Positions 33,989-43,331 of a DNA stretch of 64,000 nt are shown piece by piece (the first letter of the stretch is position 1; each line of letters starts with the position of its first letter). The translations under genes and the position numbers were made by a program. The stretch comes from Candidatus Dichloromethanomonas elyunquensis (GTDB lineage: Bacteria > Bacillota > Desulfitobacteriia > Desulfitobacteriales > Syntrophobotulaceae). The notes beneath the pieces were generated by a model that saw only the letters and a list, made by a program, of their open reading frames with translations, had not been told where the DNA came from and ran no database searches. The DNA is taken from NCBI GenBank assembly GCA_001515265.1, contig LNDB01000012.1, positions 1 to 64,000 on the forward strand, given 5' to 3'.

Positions 33989-35788
33989 ATGAGTCGTCTC
34001 AAGGAAATGATTTTACAATTAATTAAAGGGATATCAGACGCAATCTTACGCTTTCCGCTCAGTGTGATCAACCTTTTTTGTTCCGCGATACTGATATGTT
34101 ATATGATTTCACTCCATAGGGAACCCCCGCTGATTATTCAAAAACTCGTATTTGCTTTTGTAGTCGGTGCCATTTTGGGAATGACTGCTCAATTCGCCGC
34201 CGAGAGATTCGCCAAGCTTGCTCAAAAGCGTTTAATGATCTATGGGTTATCCGCTCTTCTAACAACCGGATATTTATTAATTTTGTGGCCGGCACCCGAA
34301 ATTAGCCCGGAAATAGGTATCAGGACTTTTGTTGCCGTTTTTGCTTTGATCTGCGCAGTACTTTGGTTTCCGGCATTTAAAGAAAAAACAGATTTTAATA
34401 TCGTTGCGCTGATTCATTTTAAATCTGTTTTTACATCTGTGCTTTACTCCGGGGTGCTGTCAGCCGGAATCGCCGCTATCATCGCCACGGTAAATATCTT
34501 GCTCTTTCATGTCACCAATGATGCCTACCCATATATGATGACAATCATCTGGGTTTTGTTTGCACCTATTTATTATTTATCGCTGTTACCCAGATTCAAT
34601 GTTAAAGACAACGAAGGTCTCGAGGCAATACATTCAGCCGGCAGCTATCCCAGATTTCTGCAAATTCTTGTTTCCTATATTGCTATTCCCCTAGTGGCCG
34701 TTTACACGCTGGTATTGTTTGCTTATTTTATCAAAATACTGGTTACTCTTCACTGGCCCTCCGGACAATTAGGTCCTATGGTCTTAATTTATTCCGCTGC
34801 AGGCTTATTAATCTTTGTACTTTCAAGCTTGCTGGAGAACCGTTTTGCTATATTGTATCGGATGATATTTCCTAAAGTACTGATTCCTATTGTTATCATG
34901 CAGATGATTTCCGTAGGAATCAGGCTCCGGGCCTACGGCGTGACAGAATCGCGGTATTATGTTGCGCTGTTTGGAATCTTTTCCATTGCTACCGGCTTAT
35001 TATTGAGCATAAAGCCTGTCTCTAAGAACCACTATATCGCTTTATTCGCGGCAGGGTTTGCTGTTTTTTCCGTTATTCCGCCTATGGATGCCTTCACGGT
35101 TTCCCGGAACAGTCAAATCGGCAGGGTTGAAAAGATCTTACAGTCCGAAGGGATTTTTTCTAACGGAAAATTAACGCCAAAAGCAGGGGTGCCGGAACAG
35201 TCCAAGATCGAAATAACAAGTATCCTTTCCTACCTGGAAGGACGCAGTTCGCTGAAATATATCAAATGGCTTCCTGAGGATTTCCACATGTATCGCGATA
35301 TGAAAAAGACAATCGGTTTTGAACCTGTTTATGGCGCAACCGATGGAGAGTTGGTGAACCGCTATTTTAGCGCCAATGCTGACATGCAAAAACCCCTAAT
35401 TATCTCGGATTATGATATCTCCGTCCAAGTTTTTTCTAACCGGTATCAAAACGGCCCCGAGACCGGACCGGTCCGATTTACATTAAAAGGAACAGATTAT
35501 ATTCTTACCGTTAAACGCTTAACCGATCAGGAAGTCAGAATATCAATCACAAATTCTGCAGGAACGGAGTTAATTGGAACCGGACTTTATGATTTTGTAA
35601 AAACACTCCCGGACAACGGAATTTTGCCGAAAGAATCTATCCCTTCTGATAAAATGACTCTGGACATCGCCCAAAGTGGTTATAAGCTGAGAGTAATTCT
35701 TCAGAATGTGAATATAACGCTGGGGACAGGGTCCGAAGCCGGTGCAGACTATTCCGCAATGGTATTGTTTGGGGTTCCAGGTTCTTAA
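33989..35788 (+). CDS. DUF4153-family polytopic membrane protein
   Basis: About 599 residues from the second ATG (33989), spaced eight bases from AAAGGAGG. Ten or so hydrophobic segments fill residues 20-370, in the DUF4153 pattern (VSYIAIPLVAVYTLVLFAYF, then GIFSIATGLLLSI). The C-terminal 220 residues are soluble, with repeated strand-rich segments, probably facing outside. DUF4153 proteins are of unknown function and are widespread in Firmicutes. It stands alone. Confidence 0.75.
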   Translation: MSRLKEMILQLIKGISDAILRFPLSVINLFCSAILICYMISLHREPPLIIQKLVFAFVVGAILGMTAQFAAERFAKLAQKRLMIYGLSALLTTGYLLILWPAPEISPEIGIRTFVAVFALICAVLWFPAFKEKTDFNIVALIHFKSVFTSVLYSGVLSAGIAAIIATVNILLFHVTNDAYPYMMTIIWVLFAPIYYLSLLPRFNVKDNEGLEAIHSAGSYPRFLQILVSYIAIPLVAVYTLVLFAYFIKILVTLHWPSGQLGPMVLIYSAAGLLIFVLSSLLENRFAILYRMIFPKVLIPIVIMQMISVGIRLRAYGVTESRYYVALFGIFSIATGLLLSIKPVSKNHYIALFAAGFAVFSVIPPMDAFTVSRNSQIGRVEKILQSEGIFSNGKLTPKAGVPEQSKIEITSILSYLEGRSSLKYIKWLPEDFHMYRDMKKTIGFEPVYGATDGELVNRYFSANADMQKPLIISDYDISVQVFSNRYQNGPETGPVRFTLKGTDYILTVKRLTDQEVRISITNSAGTELIGTGLYDFVKTLPDNGILPKESIPSDKMTLDIAQSGYKLRVILQNVNITLGTGSEAGADYSAMVLFGVPGS

Positions 35789-35881
35789 GTTATGAACAAA
35801 GCAGCCTTCAATTTTTAATTTATTTCCGCGGTCTATTTGAATTATCCGGAAACCCCTCAACAGAATTTTTTAGGAATTTAT

Positions 35882-36130
35882 CTATTGACATTCGGGTTCT
35901 TTCTTAATTGCAACCTTTTTTTCTAGAATTTTTATCACATCGCCTATCGTGATAAACTGTTCTATTTCTCCATCACTTAATTGGATATCAAATTTCTCCT
36001 CTAAGGAAATTACAAAAATAGGCAAATCAAGAGAATCTGATCCAATATCTTCAATTAGCCTCGTCTCGGGTGTTAATGATCCCTCGTATAAAAACTCTCT
36101 GTCAAGTATTTCCTTAATGCTGTTTAACAT
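35882..36130 (-). CDS. Acyl-carrier-protein-like small protein
   Basis: The 82-residue protein starts at the ATG behind GAGGAG. It shows the carrier-protein pattern with the phosphopantetheine Ser33 in DIGSDSLDLP, and the following helix FVISLEEKFDIQLSDGEIEQ. The motif is GSDSLDL as in fatty-acid or polyketide carriers. No synthase or fatty-acid gene is near, so it is an orphan carrier; it may serve a modification pathway encoded elsewhere. Confidence 0.8.
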   Translation of the reverse strand: MLNSIKEILDREFLYEGSLTPETRLIEDIGSDSLDLPIFVISLEEKFDIQLSDGEIEQFITIGDVIKILEKKVAIKKEPECQ

Positions 36131-36259
36131 TTTTCTCCTCTTTTGCAACAGATAAAGAATCAAGATTAAAAATAATACGATAGCCGTTATGGATGGAAGG
36201 TATTTCCATTAATATATCGAATAGAAATACAGGAAAAATATTTTTTAAGGAGATTTGAC

Positions 36260-36793
36260 ATGAGCGTTACAAAAAAATCCGTTTTCCTGTTACTCCTATT
36301 GCTTTTGGTATTTTGTATACCTAATGTTGCTTTTGCCGGTTACGATGATTATGGTCTAAACAAAGAAGGCAGGATTTTTATAGGAACAATGGATAATTGG
36401 GAAGCATACTTGAGGAGCTTACCGCCGGTAGCCGTTGACCCAAATTGTACGGATACCATGTTTGTAGAAAGAAAATGGGACAAGCTTTTTGATCCTATGA
36501 TGGTTAATCACTGTCTTCCGCTCGGTCCGGGAGCTTGGCAAAAAGTAAAGATATGGCAATCCTTGACGGGTGAACAGCAAGGATGGACTTATCATTTGGA
36601 ATTGGAAGTGATTTACTCGCCAAATACCCCAATCAAGGGGGCAATTGAGATTCCCACCGAAGCAATGGGCGGTTTTTCCGATTTTTACTGTGTTGAACAG
36701 ATTGAATGGTTAACCGGGCCCCATGGGGAGAAAACAGTTTCCCAGGACCTTACGTTGAAACAAAAAGCAATTCAGCAAGCACTAAAGTTTTAG
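36260..36793 (+). CDS. Secreted protein of unknown function
   Basis: A 177-residue product with TTTAAGGAGATTTGAC ahead of the ATG. A clear signal peptide (KK, a run of leucines, then VAFA cleavage before Gly) leaves about 150 residues. The mature part contains three cysteines (NCTDTMF, NHCLPLG, FYCVEQ), so a disulfide is possible, and is acidic/aromatic. I recognise no family. It is followed by a strong terminator and is probably a monocistronic exported protein. Confidence 0.7.
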   Translation: MSVTKKSVFLLLLLLLVFCIPNVAFAGYDDYGLNKEGRIFIGTMDNWEAYLRSLPPVAVDPNCTDTMFVERKWDKLFDPMMVNHCLPLGPGAWQKVKIWQSLTGEQQGWTYHLELEVIYSPNTPIKGAIEIPTEAMGGFSDFYCVEQIEWLTGPHGEKTVSQDLTLKQKAIQQALKF

Positions 36794-36827
36794 CATGCAG
36801 TCTTAATCTCTTTTTCAAATTTAATTA

Positions 36828-36862
36828 AATAAGCTCGGGACCTTTACCTCCCGAGCTTATTT
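36828..36862 (+). terminator. Strong terminator
   Basis: AAATAAGCTCGGGA pairs perfectly with TCCCGAGCTTATTT over 14 bp around an 7-8 base loop; it can act on both strands. Confidence 0.9.
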
Positions 36863-36927
36863 GATTGTACAGGGCAAAACAGCTCAATTGCCTCATGCCT
36901 CATTTGAGGTGAATTTTGGAAGAGAAC

Positions 36928-36956
36928 TTGATTTAGAAGAAAAGATTCTATATACT
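36928..36956 (+). promoter_or_regulatory. Promoter of the DHA2 transporter gene
   Basis: TTGATT at 36928-36933 and TATACT at 36951-36956 are separated by 17 bases. Confidence 0.6.
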
Positions 36957-37037
36957 TGTTAAGTTAATTATTGTTATGACATGTAGGTGAATGAGTGAGT
37001 TTTAAGGATGGGGTAATAATTGAGGGGGATCAATATC

Positions 37038-38453
37038 TTGAATAACATTCCCAATTCAAAGAATTACCGTTGGTATGTATTGGCTACCGTATCGACCGGT
37101 ACTTTTATGGCAACATTAGACAGCAGTATTGTCAATGTAGCTTTACCGACCATATCCAAAGACCTTTATTCCAATCTTTCCAGTTTACAATGGGTAGTTA
37201 CTGCATATCTTCTGACCATTTCCAGTTTGCTTCCGGTCTTTGGCAGGGTTGCAGATTTACTAGGCCGTAAAAAAGTATACTCTTTGGGTTTTCTTATTTT
37301 TACCTTGGGTTCAGTCCTTTGCGGCGTATCCCAAAGCATTTGGTTTTTAGTCGCCATGAGAGTATTACAAGCAATTGGAGCTTCTATGTTGATGTCTAAC
37401 AGTGCTGCTATTGTAATTTCCATATTTCCCCCGCAGGAAAGAGGCCGGGCTCTCGGTTTAACAGGTACTGTAGTTGCCCTGGGGAGTCTCACAGGTCCTG
37501 CTTTGGGGGGAATACTCATCGGGCTGGCAAGTTGGCATTTGATCTTTTTCATTAACTTACCGATTGGGCTTATCGGCTTTTCTATGTCCCGGATTATTTT
37601 GCCGGCAGACAAGCCCAATAAAGATCAAGAAAGTTTTGATTTTGCAGGAGCACTCTTATTTACTTGCGGTATGATCAGCCTGCTTTTTGGGATCAATAAC
37701 GGCGAAAGCTGGGGATGGACCAGCCCTTTCATATATTCCAGTATCATTATAGGTGTTTTGCTCCTTGTTATGTTTACTTTCACCGAGGGCAGGGTTGATC
37801 ATCCGATAATTGATTTTTCTATGTTTCGCATTAGGCCTTTCCTCGTAGGGAACCTGTCCGGCTGGCTGAGTTTTACAGCAATGTTTGCGAATGCCATGCT
37901 TCTTCCTTTTTATTTGCAGCAGATTCTAAACTATTCACCGTATCAAGTAGGATTATTAATGACGGTATTTCCGATAACCATGGCCATTATCGCACCGCTA
38001 AGCGGGAATGCTTCCGATAAGTTTGGACCCATGCTCCTTACTTCGGCAGGACTCGGTATAATAGCCATAGGCCTGTTCTATTATTCTACGCTTACTCCTG
38101 AATCCCAATATTATCAAATCATACCCGGTTCCTTACTCTTAGGTCTGGGGTCTGGAATGTTCCAATCTCCTAATAACAGCAGTGTGATGAGCTCGGTTCC
38201 TTCACGGAAACTGGGGGTTGCCGGGGGGATAAACAGTTTGGTTAGAAATGCGGGCATGATTACAGGAATTGCTTTTTCAGTATCTTTATTTGAAGCCTTG
38301 GGAGGAGTAACAACGCCTCAACCCGGTCAAGTAGCAATCTTCATGTCCGCCTATCACACAGTTATGCTGGTTGCCATGGGGATAGCCTTATTCGCAGTTT
38401 TTATTTCGCTGAACCGGAATAGTTACGCCAAAGGTAACGAACCTTCAGCCTGA
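37038..38453 (+). CDS. MFS drug:proton antiporter, DHA2 (14-TM) family
   Basis: About 471 residues from TTG 37038, which is nine bases after GAGGGGG; an earlier TTG overlaps that site. Fourteen hydrophobic segments are seen. The MFS motif A is present as GRVADLLGRKK, motif B as RVLQAIGASML and the DHA2 motif C-like GLTGTVVALGSLTGPALGG. The first helix carries LDSSIVNVALPTI, typical of EmrB/QacA exporters. It would expel toxic compounds using the proton gradient. It converges with a sensor kinase gene, with no regulator next to it. Confidence 0.9.
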   Translation: MNNIPNSKNYRWYVLATVSTGTFMATLDSSIVNVALPTISKDLYSNLSSLQWVVTAYLLTISSLLPVFGRVADLLGRKKVYSLGFLIFTLGSVLCGVSQSIWFLVAMRVLQAIGASMLMSNSAAIVISIFPPQERGRALGLTGTVVALGSLTGPALGGILIGLASWHLIFFINLPIGLIGFSMSRIILPADKPNKDQESFDFAGALLFTCGMISLLFGINNGESWGWTSPFIYSSIIIGVLLLVMFTFTEGRVDHPIIDFSMFRIRPFLVGNLSGWLSFTAMFANAMLLPFYLQQILNYSPYQVGLLMTVFPITMAIIAPLSGNASDKFGPMLLTSAGLGIIAIGLFYYSTLTPESQYYQIIPGSLLLGLGSGMFQSPNNSSVMSSVPSRKLGVAGGINSLVRNAGMITGIAFSVSLFEALGGVTTPQPGQVAIFMSAYHTVMLVAMGIALFAVFISLNRNSYAKGNEPSA

Positions 38454-38461
38454 AATTGTCC

Positions 38462-39934
38462 TCAGGTTAGATTTAGAGGCAGTTTAATTTGGAAAAGAGT
38501 ACCTTCGCCCACGGTAGAAGCAACTGAAATAGTGCCGCCATGTTTTTCAATAATATTTTTACAAACACTTAAACCCAGGCCGGTACCGTTTTCTTTGGTG
38601 GTATAAAAGGGATTAAATATATCCTTGAGATTCTCTTCAGGTATACCCGAACCGTTGTCACGGATGCTCAAAAGAAGGTAATTATTCTGTTCATCGTAGT
38701 GGGTAGAAATCTGTAAGATTCCTTCAGAATCCATTGCTTCGATTGCGTTTCTTAAAAGATTTAGAACTACCTGCTTGATTTCTTTTTCCTCTAGAAACAG
38801 AGCGGGTAAGTCTTTCTGCAAATTCATTTCCATCGTGACACCCTTATTCACCGCTTCGGCATATACCAGATGATAAATCGATTCTACGATAGTGTTTAAC
38901 TGACGCAAACATTTAGGGATAACTTTACTCCTGGCCATTGACAGAAAATCTTCTATGATTTGATTGACCCTGTTTAATTCCTCAAGTATGATATCGAATT
39001 CTTTTGCCGATTCTTTATTTTTTCCCGCGATGATTTGAACAAATCCCATGATGACAGTCATGGGGTTTCTTATTTCATGAGTGACTGAAGCCGCCATTTC
39101 ACCCACAATATTTAATCTGTCCAGTCGGGACAGCTCCTGTAGCATCAAATGCCTTTCCTGATATTCTTTTTGCAAATTCGTTTTTAAATTCTCAACGGTC
39201 TCAAGAACCGGGACCAACTGTGGGACTTCTTCAAACTTGGAAAAATCTCCGGTTCCTTTATCGATTTGGGTAATTAACTCGGAAATGCAATTTTCTATTT
39301 TATGGATAGACCACCATATAAGAAATATGAGGGTAAACCAAATCAAAATGGTGATAATAACACTATGAATTACATTTTTCAGGATTTCCATATTGATATT
39401 CTGGATTTTTGTATTAGCCCAAACGTGTCCGATCAGTTGACCGTCTTTGAAAATCGGTTGATTGGCGGCGAGAATGGTATATCCTTCCCAGGTAAACGCA
39501 TTCTGTATTTCTGTGATGAGCAGTTTTTTTTGCTCATATACTTTCAGGGCTTCTTCAGCAGCTGTTCTGCCAAGCAAGTTTTCATTATAAGGGGAAAGTG
39601 CGAGTATTTTCAGATCAGGCTCATAATACCCCATTCCATATCCAGGCCATTCAGCTGCAACCTTATCAACTATGGGCTGCAAATACCGGTTTAAAGATTG
39701 GCGCCTTTCGGATTCCGACAGTTTTTTCGTTTGATTTGTTTCAATTATTTTTTCATAGGATTGAGGAAGGTCGTTCTCCAATCTGGAGACAATTTCAACC
39801 AGATTGCGTTCCTGCTCCTTGAAAACTGCTTTCCGGCTCGTATCAACACAGCTCCAGGTCATGAAAATTAACTCAATCGTCACGATAATTGTAAGAAATA
39901 ATATAACACGTTTTGTGATATTTTTAGGTATCAT
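38462..39934 (-). CDS. Membrane sensor histidine kinase (sporulation-kinase-like)
   Basis: A 490-residue kinase: membrane segment about 9-28, an external sensing domain to about 187, second membrane segment about 188-210, a HAMP-like/coil linker and a HisKA domain with the phospho-acceptor His286 in THEIRNPMTVIMGF. The ATPase domain follows with N-box NLLRNAIEAM, DNGSGIP and the FYTTKENGTGLGL loop. The HEIRNPMTVIMGF style resembles Spo0F/Spo0A-phosphorelay kinases (KinB/KinE type). No response regulator is adjacent, so it is an orphan kinase, perhaps feeding a phosphorelay. Confidence 0.88.
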   Translation of the reverse strand: MIPKNITKRVILFLTIIVTIELIFMTWSCVDTSRKAVFKEQERNLVEIVSRLENDLPQSYEKIIETNQTKKLSESERRQSLNRYLQPIVDKVAAEWPGYGMGYYEPDLKILALSPYNENLLGRTAAEEALKVYEQKKLLITEIQNAFTWEGYTILAANQPIFKDGQLIGHVWANTKIQNINMEILKNVIHSVIITILIWFTLIFLIWWSIHKIENCISELITQIDKGTGDFSKFEEVPQLVPVLETVENLKTNLQKEYQERHLMLQELSRLDRLNIVGEMAASVTHEIRNPMTVIMGFVQIIAGKNKESAKEFDIILEELNRVNQIIEDFLSMARSKVIPKCLRQLNTIVESIYHLVYAEAVNKGVTMEMNLQKDLPALFLEEKEIKQVVLNLLRNAIEAMDSEGILQISTHYDEQNNYLLLSIRDNGSGIPEENLKDIFNPFYTTKENGTGLGLSVCKNIIEKHGGTISVASTVGEGTLFQIKLPLNLT

Positions 39935-40053
39935 CTATCTATACAACCCCTCAAAAATAATATATATCATTATTCTTCGGAATTAAAAATATTTCCTTCA
40001 AAACAATTATGATATTAAATATTTTTTCTAATATTTTTAAATGAGCTACCCTC

Positions 40054-40752
40054 TTATTCATAAAATGGTAAATAGAATTCCTGTCCGGGCTTAGAAACGC
40101 TGATTACTTTCGTTGGGCTCTTTTCCATTATTTTTGCATATTTCATGGGGGTTTGCAGATCATCCCCAAAATGCATGGGAATGAGATATGCAGGAGAAAT
40201 TTCTTGGATAAAATAATCGGCCCCGATACAATAGTAATGTTCCAATCTTGAATCTACGGGGAAAAACGCAATATTCACATTTTCTCCTTTCATCCTGGAT
40301 ATTTCTTCTTTAAACGAAACTTCGGCTTTGGCGTTCTCTTCAGGAATGTCTTTCCACCAGTGCCACCAGTTTAAATCACCGGCATGAAACAGATTGACTC
40401 CAAGACATTGCACTAAAAATGATACCCCTAAATCCGTTGAACCGTAAGCTTTGATTTTTAGATCATCAATCGTGATTTCTTCACAAGGGGATAGAAAATA
40501 TACATGATCCTGCTTTTGTGTTAGACTGATATCACGGCTTAGGATATATGAAGTATCAGGGTTCTGATTTTGCCATGAAAATATAGCAGGATTAAAATGA
40601 TCAGGATGGCTATGGGAAGAAAATACATAGGTTTTTTTATCTCCTAAATGAATAGGGCCCTGAAAATAATCAAAAATCAGGATGTGTTTTTCTGTTTCAA
40701 CTCGAAAACCGCTATGATAGATATACTGAATTTTAAGGGCTTGTCTGTTCAT
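40054..40752 (-). CDS. MBL-fold metal-dependent hydrolase
   Basis: A 232-residue soluble protein with a GGAGGG ribosome site. The metallo-beta-lactamase core shows HSHPDH at residues 47-52, a second ligand region LFHAGDLNWWHWW and a late His in PMHFGDD. This is the UlaG-like/ArnA-type small MBL group with broad hydrolase or phosphodiesterase functions. Stands alone between a kinase and a peptidase gene on opposite strands; substrate unknown. Confidence 0.82.
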   Translation of the reverse strand: MNRQALKIQYIYHSGFRVETEKHILIFDYFQGPIHLGDKKTYVFSSHSHPDHFNPAIFSWQNQNPDTSYILSRDISLTQKQDHVYFLSPCEEITIDDLKIKAYGSTDLGVSFLVQCLGVNLFHAGDLNWWHWWKDIPEENAKAEVSFKEEISRMKGENVNIAFFPVDSRLEHYYCIGADYFIQEISPAYLIPMHFGDDLQTPMKYAKIMEKSPTKVISVSKPGQEFYLPFYE

Positions 40753-40872
40753 TTGTTTCCCTCCATCGCGTATTAATATTCTTTAAATGATTTATTATTA
40801 ATATATCAGAAAATGCAGCAGAGTAAAAAATGAACCTGATTAATTGGATGTTTTTTGGGAAATGGAGATATT

Positions 40873-42063
40873 ATGACGCAGCAAATTGCCAAAAACGAAC
40901 TTGAAGAGAGAAGATCGAAATTTTACGCAGCGATGACTGAAGCTTATCCTGACTGGGATACGGCCATGATTTTAAGCAAAGTAAATCAATACTACTTTAC
41001 AGGCACTATGCAGGATGGACTATTAATGATCAAAAAAGACAGACAAGTGTTTTATTTCGTGCGAAGGAGTTTTGAACGTGCTCAAGATGAATCACCCTTA
41101 TCAAATATTTATACCATGGAGAGCTATCGGGATGCAGCGATATTGGCTGGTCCAGACTGCGGGTATACTTTCCTGGAAACCGAAATTGTTACTTTGGGCT
41201 TGATTGACCGGCTACAGAAACACTTCAACATTGAAAAGATCGATTCTCTCGATAAGATTATTCTTTCTATCAGGGCCGTGAAATCCCCTTACGAACTTGA
41301 ATGTTTAGAAACTTCGGGCAAAATACATGATCGAATATTAATGGAAACAGTCCCCAAGCTACTGAAAGAAGGAATCAGTGAGGCTGATTTCACGGCCGAA
41401 TTATTTGGAGAGATGGTAAAACAAGGGCACCAAGGACTAAGCCGCTTTGCCATGTTTCAATCGGAAATCGTGGTTGGCCAGATAGGATTTGGCGAAAATT
41501 CCCTCTATCCAACCTGTTTTGACGGTCCCGGGGGCGCACGGGGGTTGTATCCTGCTGTTCCGCTTCTCGGCAGCCGTGATCGAAAACTTAAAAAAGGCGA
41601 CTTGGTTTTTGTCGATATTGCCTTTGGGTTGAACGGTTACCACAGTGATAAAACCCAGGTGTATATTTTTGGCGGTAAACCTACATCCGAAATGAAAAAA
41701 GTACACCAAGGCTGTATTGATGTGCAGAACCGTACGGCGGAACTTCTGCGGCCCGGTGCAATTCCTTCTGAGATTTATACGTTAATCATGAACAGACTGG
41801 ATGATCAGTTTAAACCTAATTTTATGGGATTTAAGGACAGACAGGTAAAATTTTTAGGCCATGGGGTGGGCCTTCATGTAGATGAATTTCCTGTCATTGC
41901 TAATGGCTTTCGTCTGCCGCTTGTTGAAAATATGGTGATTTCCCTGGAACCCAAAAAAGGCATTGAAAATACAGGTATGGTTGGAGTGGAAGATACGTAT
42001 ATTGTCGCTCCAGACGGCGGGAAATGCATAACAGGCGGTGGAAGGGATATTCTTGTGGTTTAG
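40873..42063 (+). CDS. M24-family metallopeptidase (Xaa-Pro aminopeptidase type)
   Basis: About 396 residues from the ATG behind GGAGATATT. An N-terminal creatinase-like domain (to about 140) precedes the pita-bread catalytic domain. Metal ligands fit the family: VFVDIAFGLNGYHSDKTQVY supplies two Asp, GHGVGLHVDEFP a His, VISLEPKKG a Glu and MVGVEDTYIV the last Glu. The enzyme would remove N-terminal residues preceding proline from peptides in the cytoplasm. Single gene. Confidence 0.88.
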   Translation: MTQQIAKNELEERRSKFYAAMTEAYPDWDTAMILSKVNQYYFTGTMQDGLLMIKKDRQVFYFVRRSFERAQDESPLSNIYTMESYRDAAILAGPDCGYTFLETEIVTLGLIDRLQKHFNIEKIDSLDKIILSIRAVKSPYELECLETSGKIHDRILMETVPKLLKEGISEADFTAELFGEMVKQGHQGLSRFAMFQSEIVVGQIGFGENSLYPTCFDGPGGARGLYPAVPLLGSRDRKLKKGDLVFVDIAFGLNGYHSDKTQVYIFGGKPTSEMKKVHQGCIDVQNRTAELLRPGAIPSEIYTLIMNRLDDQFKPNFMGFKDRQVKFLGHGVGLHVDEFPVIANGFRLPLVENMVISLEPKKGIENTGMVGVEDTYIVAPDGGKCITGGGRDILVV

Positions 42064-42085
42064 TCCGATAGCGGTGCAGAATGAT

Positions 42086-42385
42086 TTATTCACTTTTTAT
42101 TATGACGTTTAAGAGACCGGGAAATCTTTCTTCCAATTCTTTATATCGGATCGATAAGTAACGTTGTTTTCCTTCGAGGCGGACATAAATAAGACCTGCT
42201 TCACGCAGTACCTTAAAATGATGGGAAAGAGCGGACTTCGGCAAATTCACATTGCAGCAGGCACAGGTCGTTTCATTTTGGCTGGAAAGATTTTTGATGA
42301 TTTGAAGACGGTTAGGATCACCCAGAGCATAAAGAATCGTAGGCAGATTGAATTGATCCGTTGTTGGATGAAATAACTCTCGCAA
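42086..42385 (-). CDS. ArsR-family transcriptional repressor with a Cys cluster
   Basis: The 99-residue winged-helix protein starts at TTG after AGGAGGCAACCAC. The core is present: ALGDPNRLQIIKNL, recognition helix KSALSHHFKVLREAGLI and wing LEGKQRYLSIR. The helix before the recognition helix carries CACC (residues 41-44), near the place where ArsR-type metal/metalloid sensors bind through CxC motifs. It is divergent from a nitroreductase and an inverted repeat lies between them, so it probably controls both genes, relieving repression on metal or redox/electrophile signals. Confidence 0.85.
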   Translation of the reverse strand: MRELFHPTTDQFNLPTILYALGDPNRLQIIKNLSSQNETTCACCNVNLPKSALSHHFKVLREAGLIYVRLEGKQRYLSIRYKELEERFPGLLNVIIKSE

Positions 42386-42456
42386 GTGGTTGCCTCCTGA
42401 TAGGTTGGTGTCCGTAATTTTACCTTGAATTATATCATATACTATGATAAGTTAGA

Positions 42457-42482
42457 AATAGTTCAATTGTTATTGAACTATT
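42457..42482. promoter_or_regulatory. ArsR-type operator (perfect inverted repeat)
   Basis: AATAGTTCAAT and ATTGAACTATT are perfect inverse complements (11 bp each side, 4-base spacer), sitting between the divergent ArsR and nitroreductase genes. The TTCAAT-N4-ATTGAA core is the usual form of ArsR/SmtB-type operators. Confidence 0.7.
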
Positions 42483-42523
42483 AAACAATTTATCATTTTA
42501 TTTTGATCGGAAAGGAGATCGTT

Positions 42524-43078
42524 ATGAACGAAGTTTTAAAAACGATAAAAAACAGGAGAAGCGTCAGACATTACAGTTCTGAACAGATCTGCCAGGAGAG
42601 TCTGGATTTGATCTTAGACGCAGGAGGTTATGCGCCTTCTGCACATAACCAACAGACGTGGCATTTTACCGTCATCCAAAACCAGAAACTGTTGGAACAT
42701 ATCAACGAAACGGTAAGAAGGGAAATGGCTGGATCTGAAGTAGAGTGGATCCGAAAAATGGGCTCAAATCCCGATTTTCTGGTTACCTATAATGCGCCGA
42801 CACTGATAATCGTTTCAGGCCGAACCGATGGAATTGCCTGGGCTGCCGATTGTGCAGCCGCTATTCAGAACATGCTCTTAGCGGCCGAAAGTTTGGATAT
42901 TGGGTCTGTGTGGCTGGGTCTGTTGCGTTTCTTCTTTGAGGAAAAGAAAAATAAGGATTTATTGGGAATTCCGGATGGATACGAACCCTATTACGGAGTA
43001 TCATTCGGCTATAAGGTGAAAGACAAAATACCTGTGGTTCCTAAAAGAAATTTGGATGTTGTGAACTATATTCGATAA
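42524..43078 (+). CDS. Nitroreductase-family flavoprotein
   Basis: About 184 residues from the ATG preceded by AAAGGAGATCGTT. The family start IKNRRSVRHYSSEQI with its FMN-contacting arginines, GYAPSAHNQQTWHF and the late GSVWLGL / GYEPYYGVSFGY segments are all present. Members reduce nitro groups, quinones or flavins with NAD(P)H. Control by the neighbouring ArsR regulator and the DUF1858 gene just downstream point to a redox-stress or detoxification unit. Confidence 0.88.
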   Translation: MNEVLKTIKNRRSVRHYSSEQICQESLDLILDAGGYAPSAHNQQTWHFTVIQNQKLLEHINETVRREMAGSEVEWIRKMGSNPDFLVTYNAPTLIIVSGRTDGIAWAADCAAAIQNMLLAAESLDIGSVWLGLLRFFFEEKKNKDLLGIPDGYEPYYGVSFGYKVKDKIPVVPKRNLDVVNYIR

Positions 43079-43100
43079 TTATATTTAAAGGAGAATCGCC

Positions 43101-43331
43101 ATGATAACCCAAGAGATGTCTATTACTGAGATTGTAGAAAAACACCCGGCTGCGGTTGAAATTCTGTTAAAACACGGAATGCATTGTTTCGGATGCATGG
43201 CAGCAAGCTTCGAAAATATTGAACAGGGTGCTCTTGCCCATGGAATTAATGTCGATGAATTAATGAAAGAATTAAATAAGGCAGCGAAGAAGGGCTGTTG
43301 TTACAAATCCAATGATCCTGTTGGCGGATGA
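43101..43331 (+). CDS. DUF1858 redox-disulfide domain protein
   Basis: A 76-residue protein, 22 bases after the nitroreductase with AAAGGAG as ribosome site. It has the DUF1858 core: [21 protein letters not shown] followed by the redox-type CFGC pair (residues about 29-32) and the [15 protein letters not shown] ending. The family is linked to hybrid-cluster proteins and ScdA/Ric-type iron-sulfur repair. The last 12-15 residues run into an unrelated ABC-transporter remnant read in another frame, so the natural C-terminus may have been altered by a deletion. Confidence 0.8.
   Translation: MITQEMSITEIVEKHPAAVEILLKHGMHCFGCMAASFENIEQGALAHGINVDELMKELNKAAKKGCCYKSNDPVGG

Noticed and set aside
37166-37618. 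150-codon minus-strand frame within the DHA2 transporter gene
   Set aside because: Complement of conserved transporter motifs; no ribosome site and no recognisable product.
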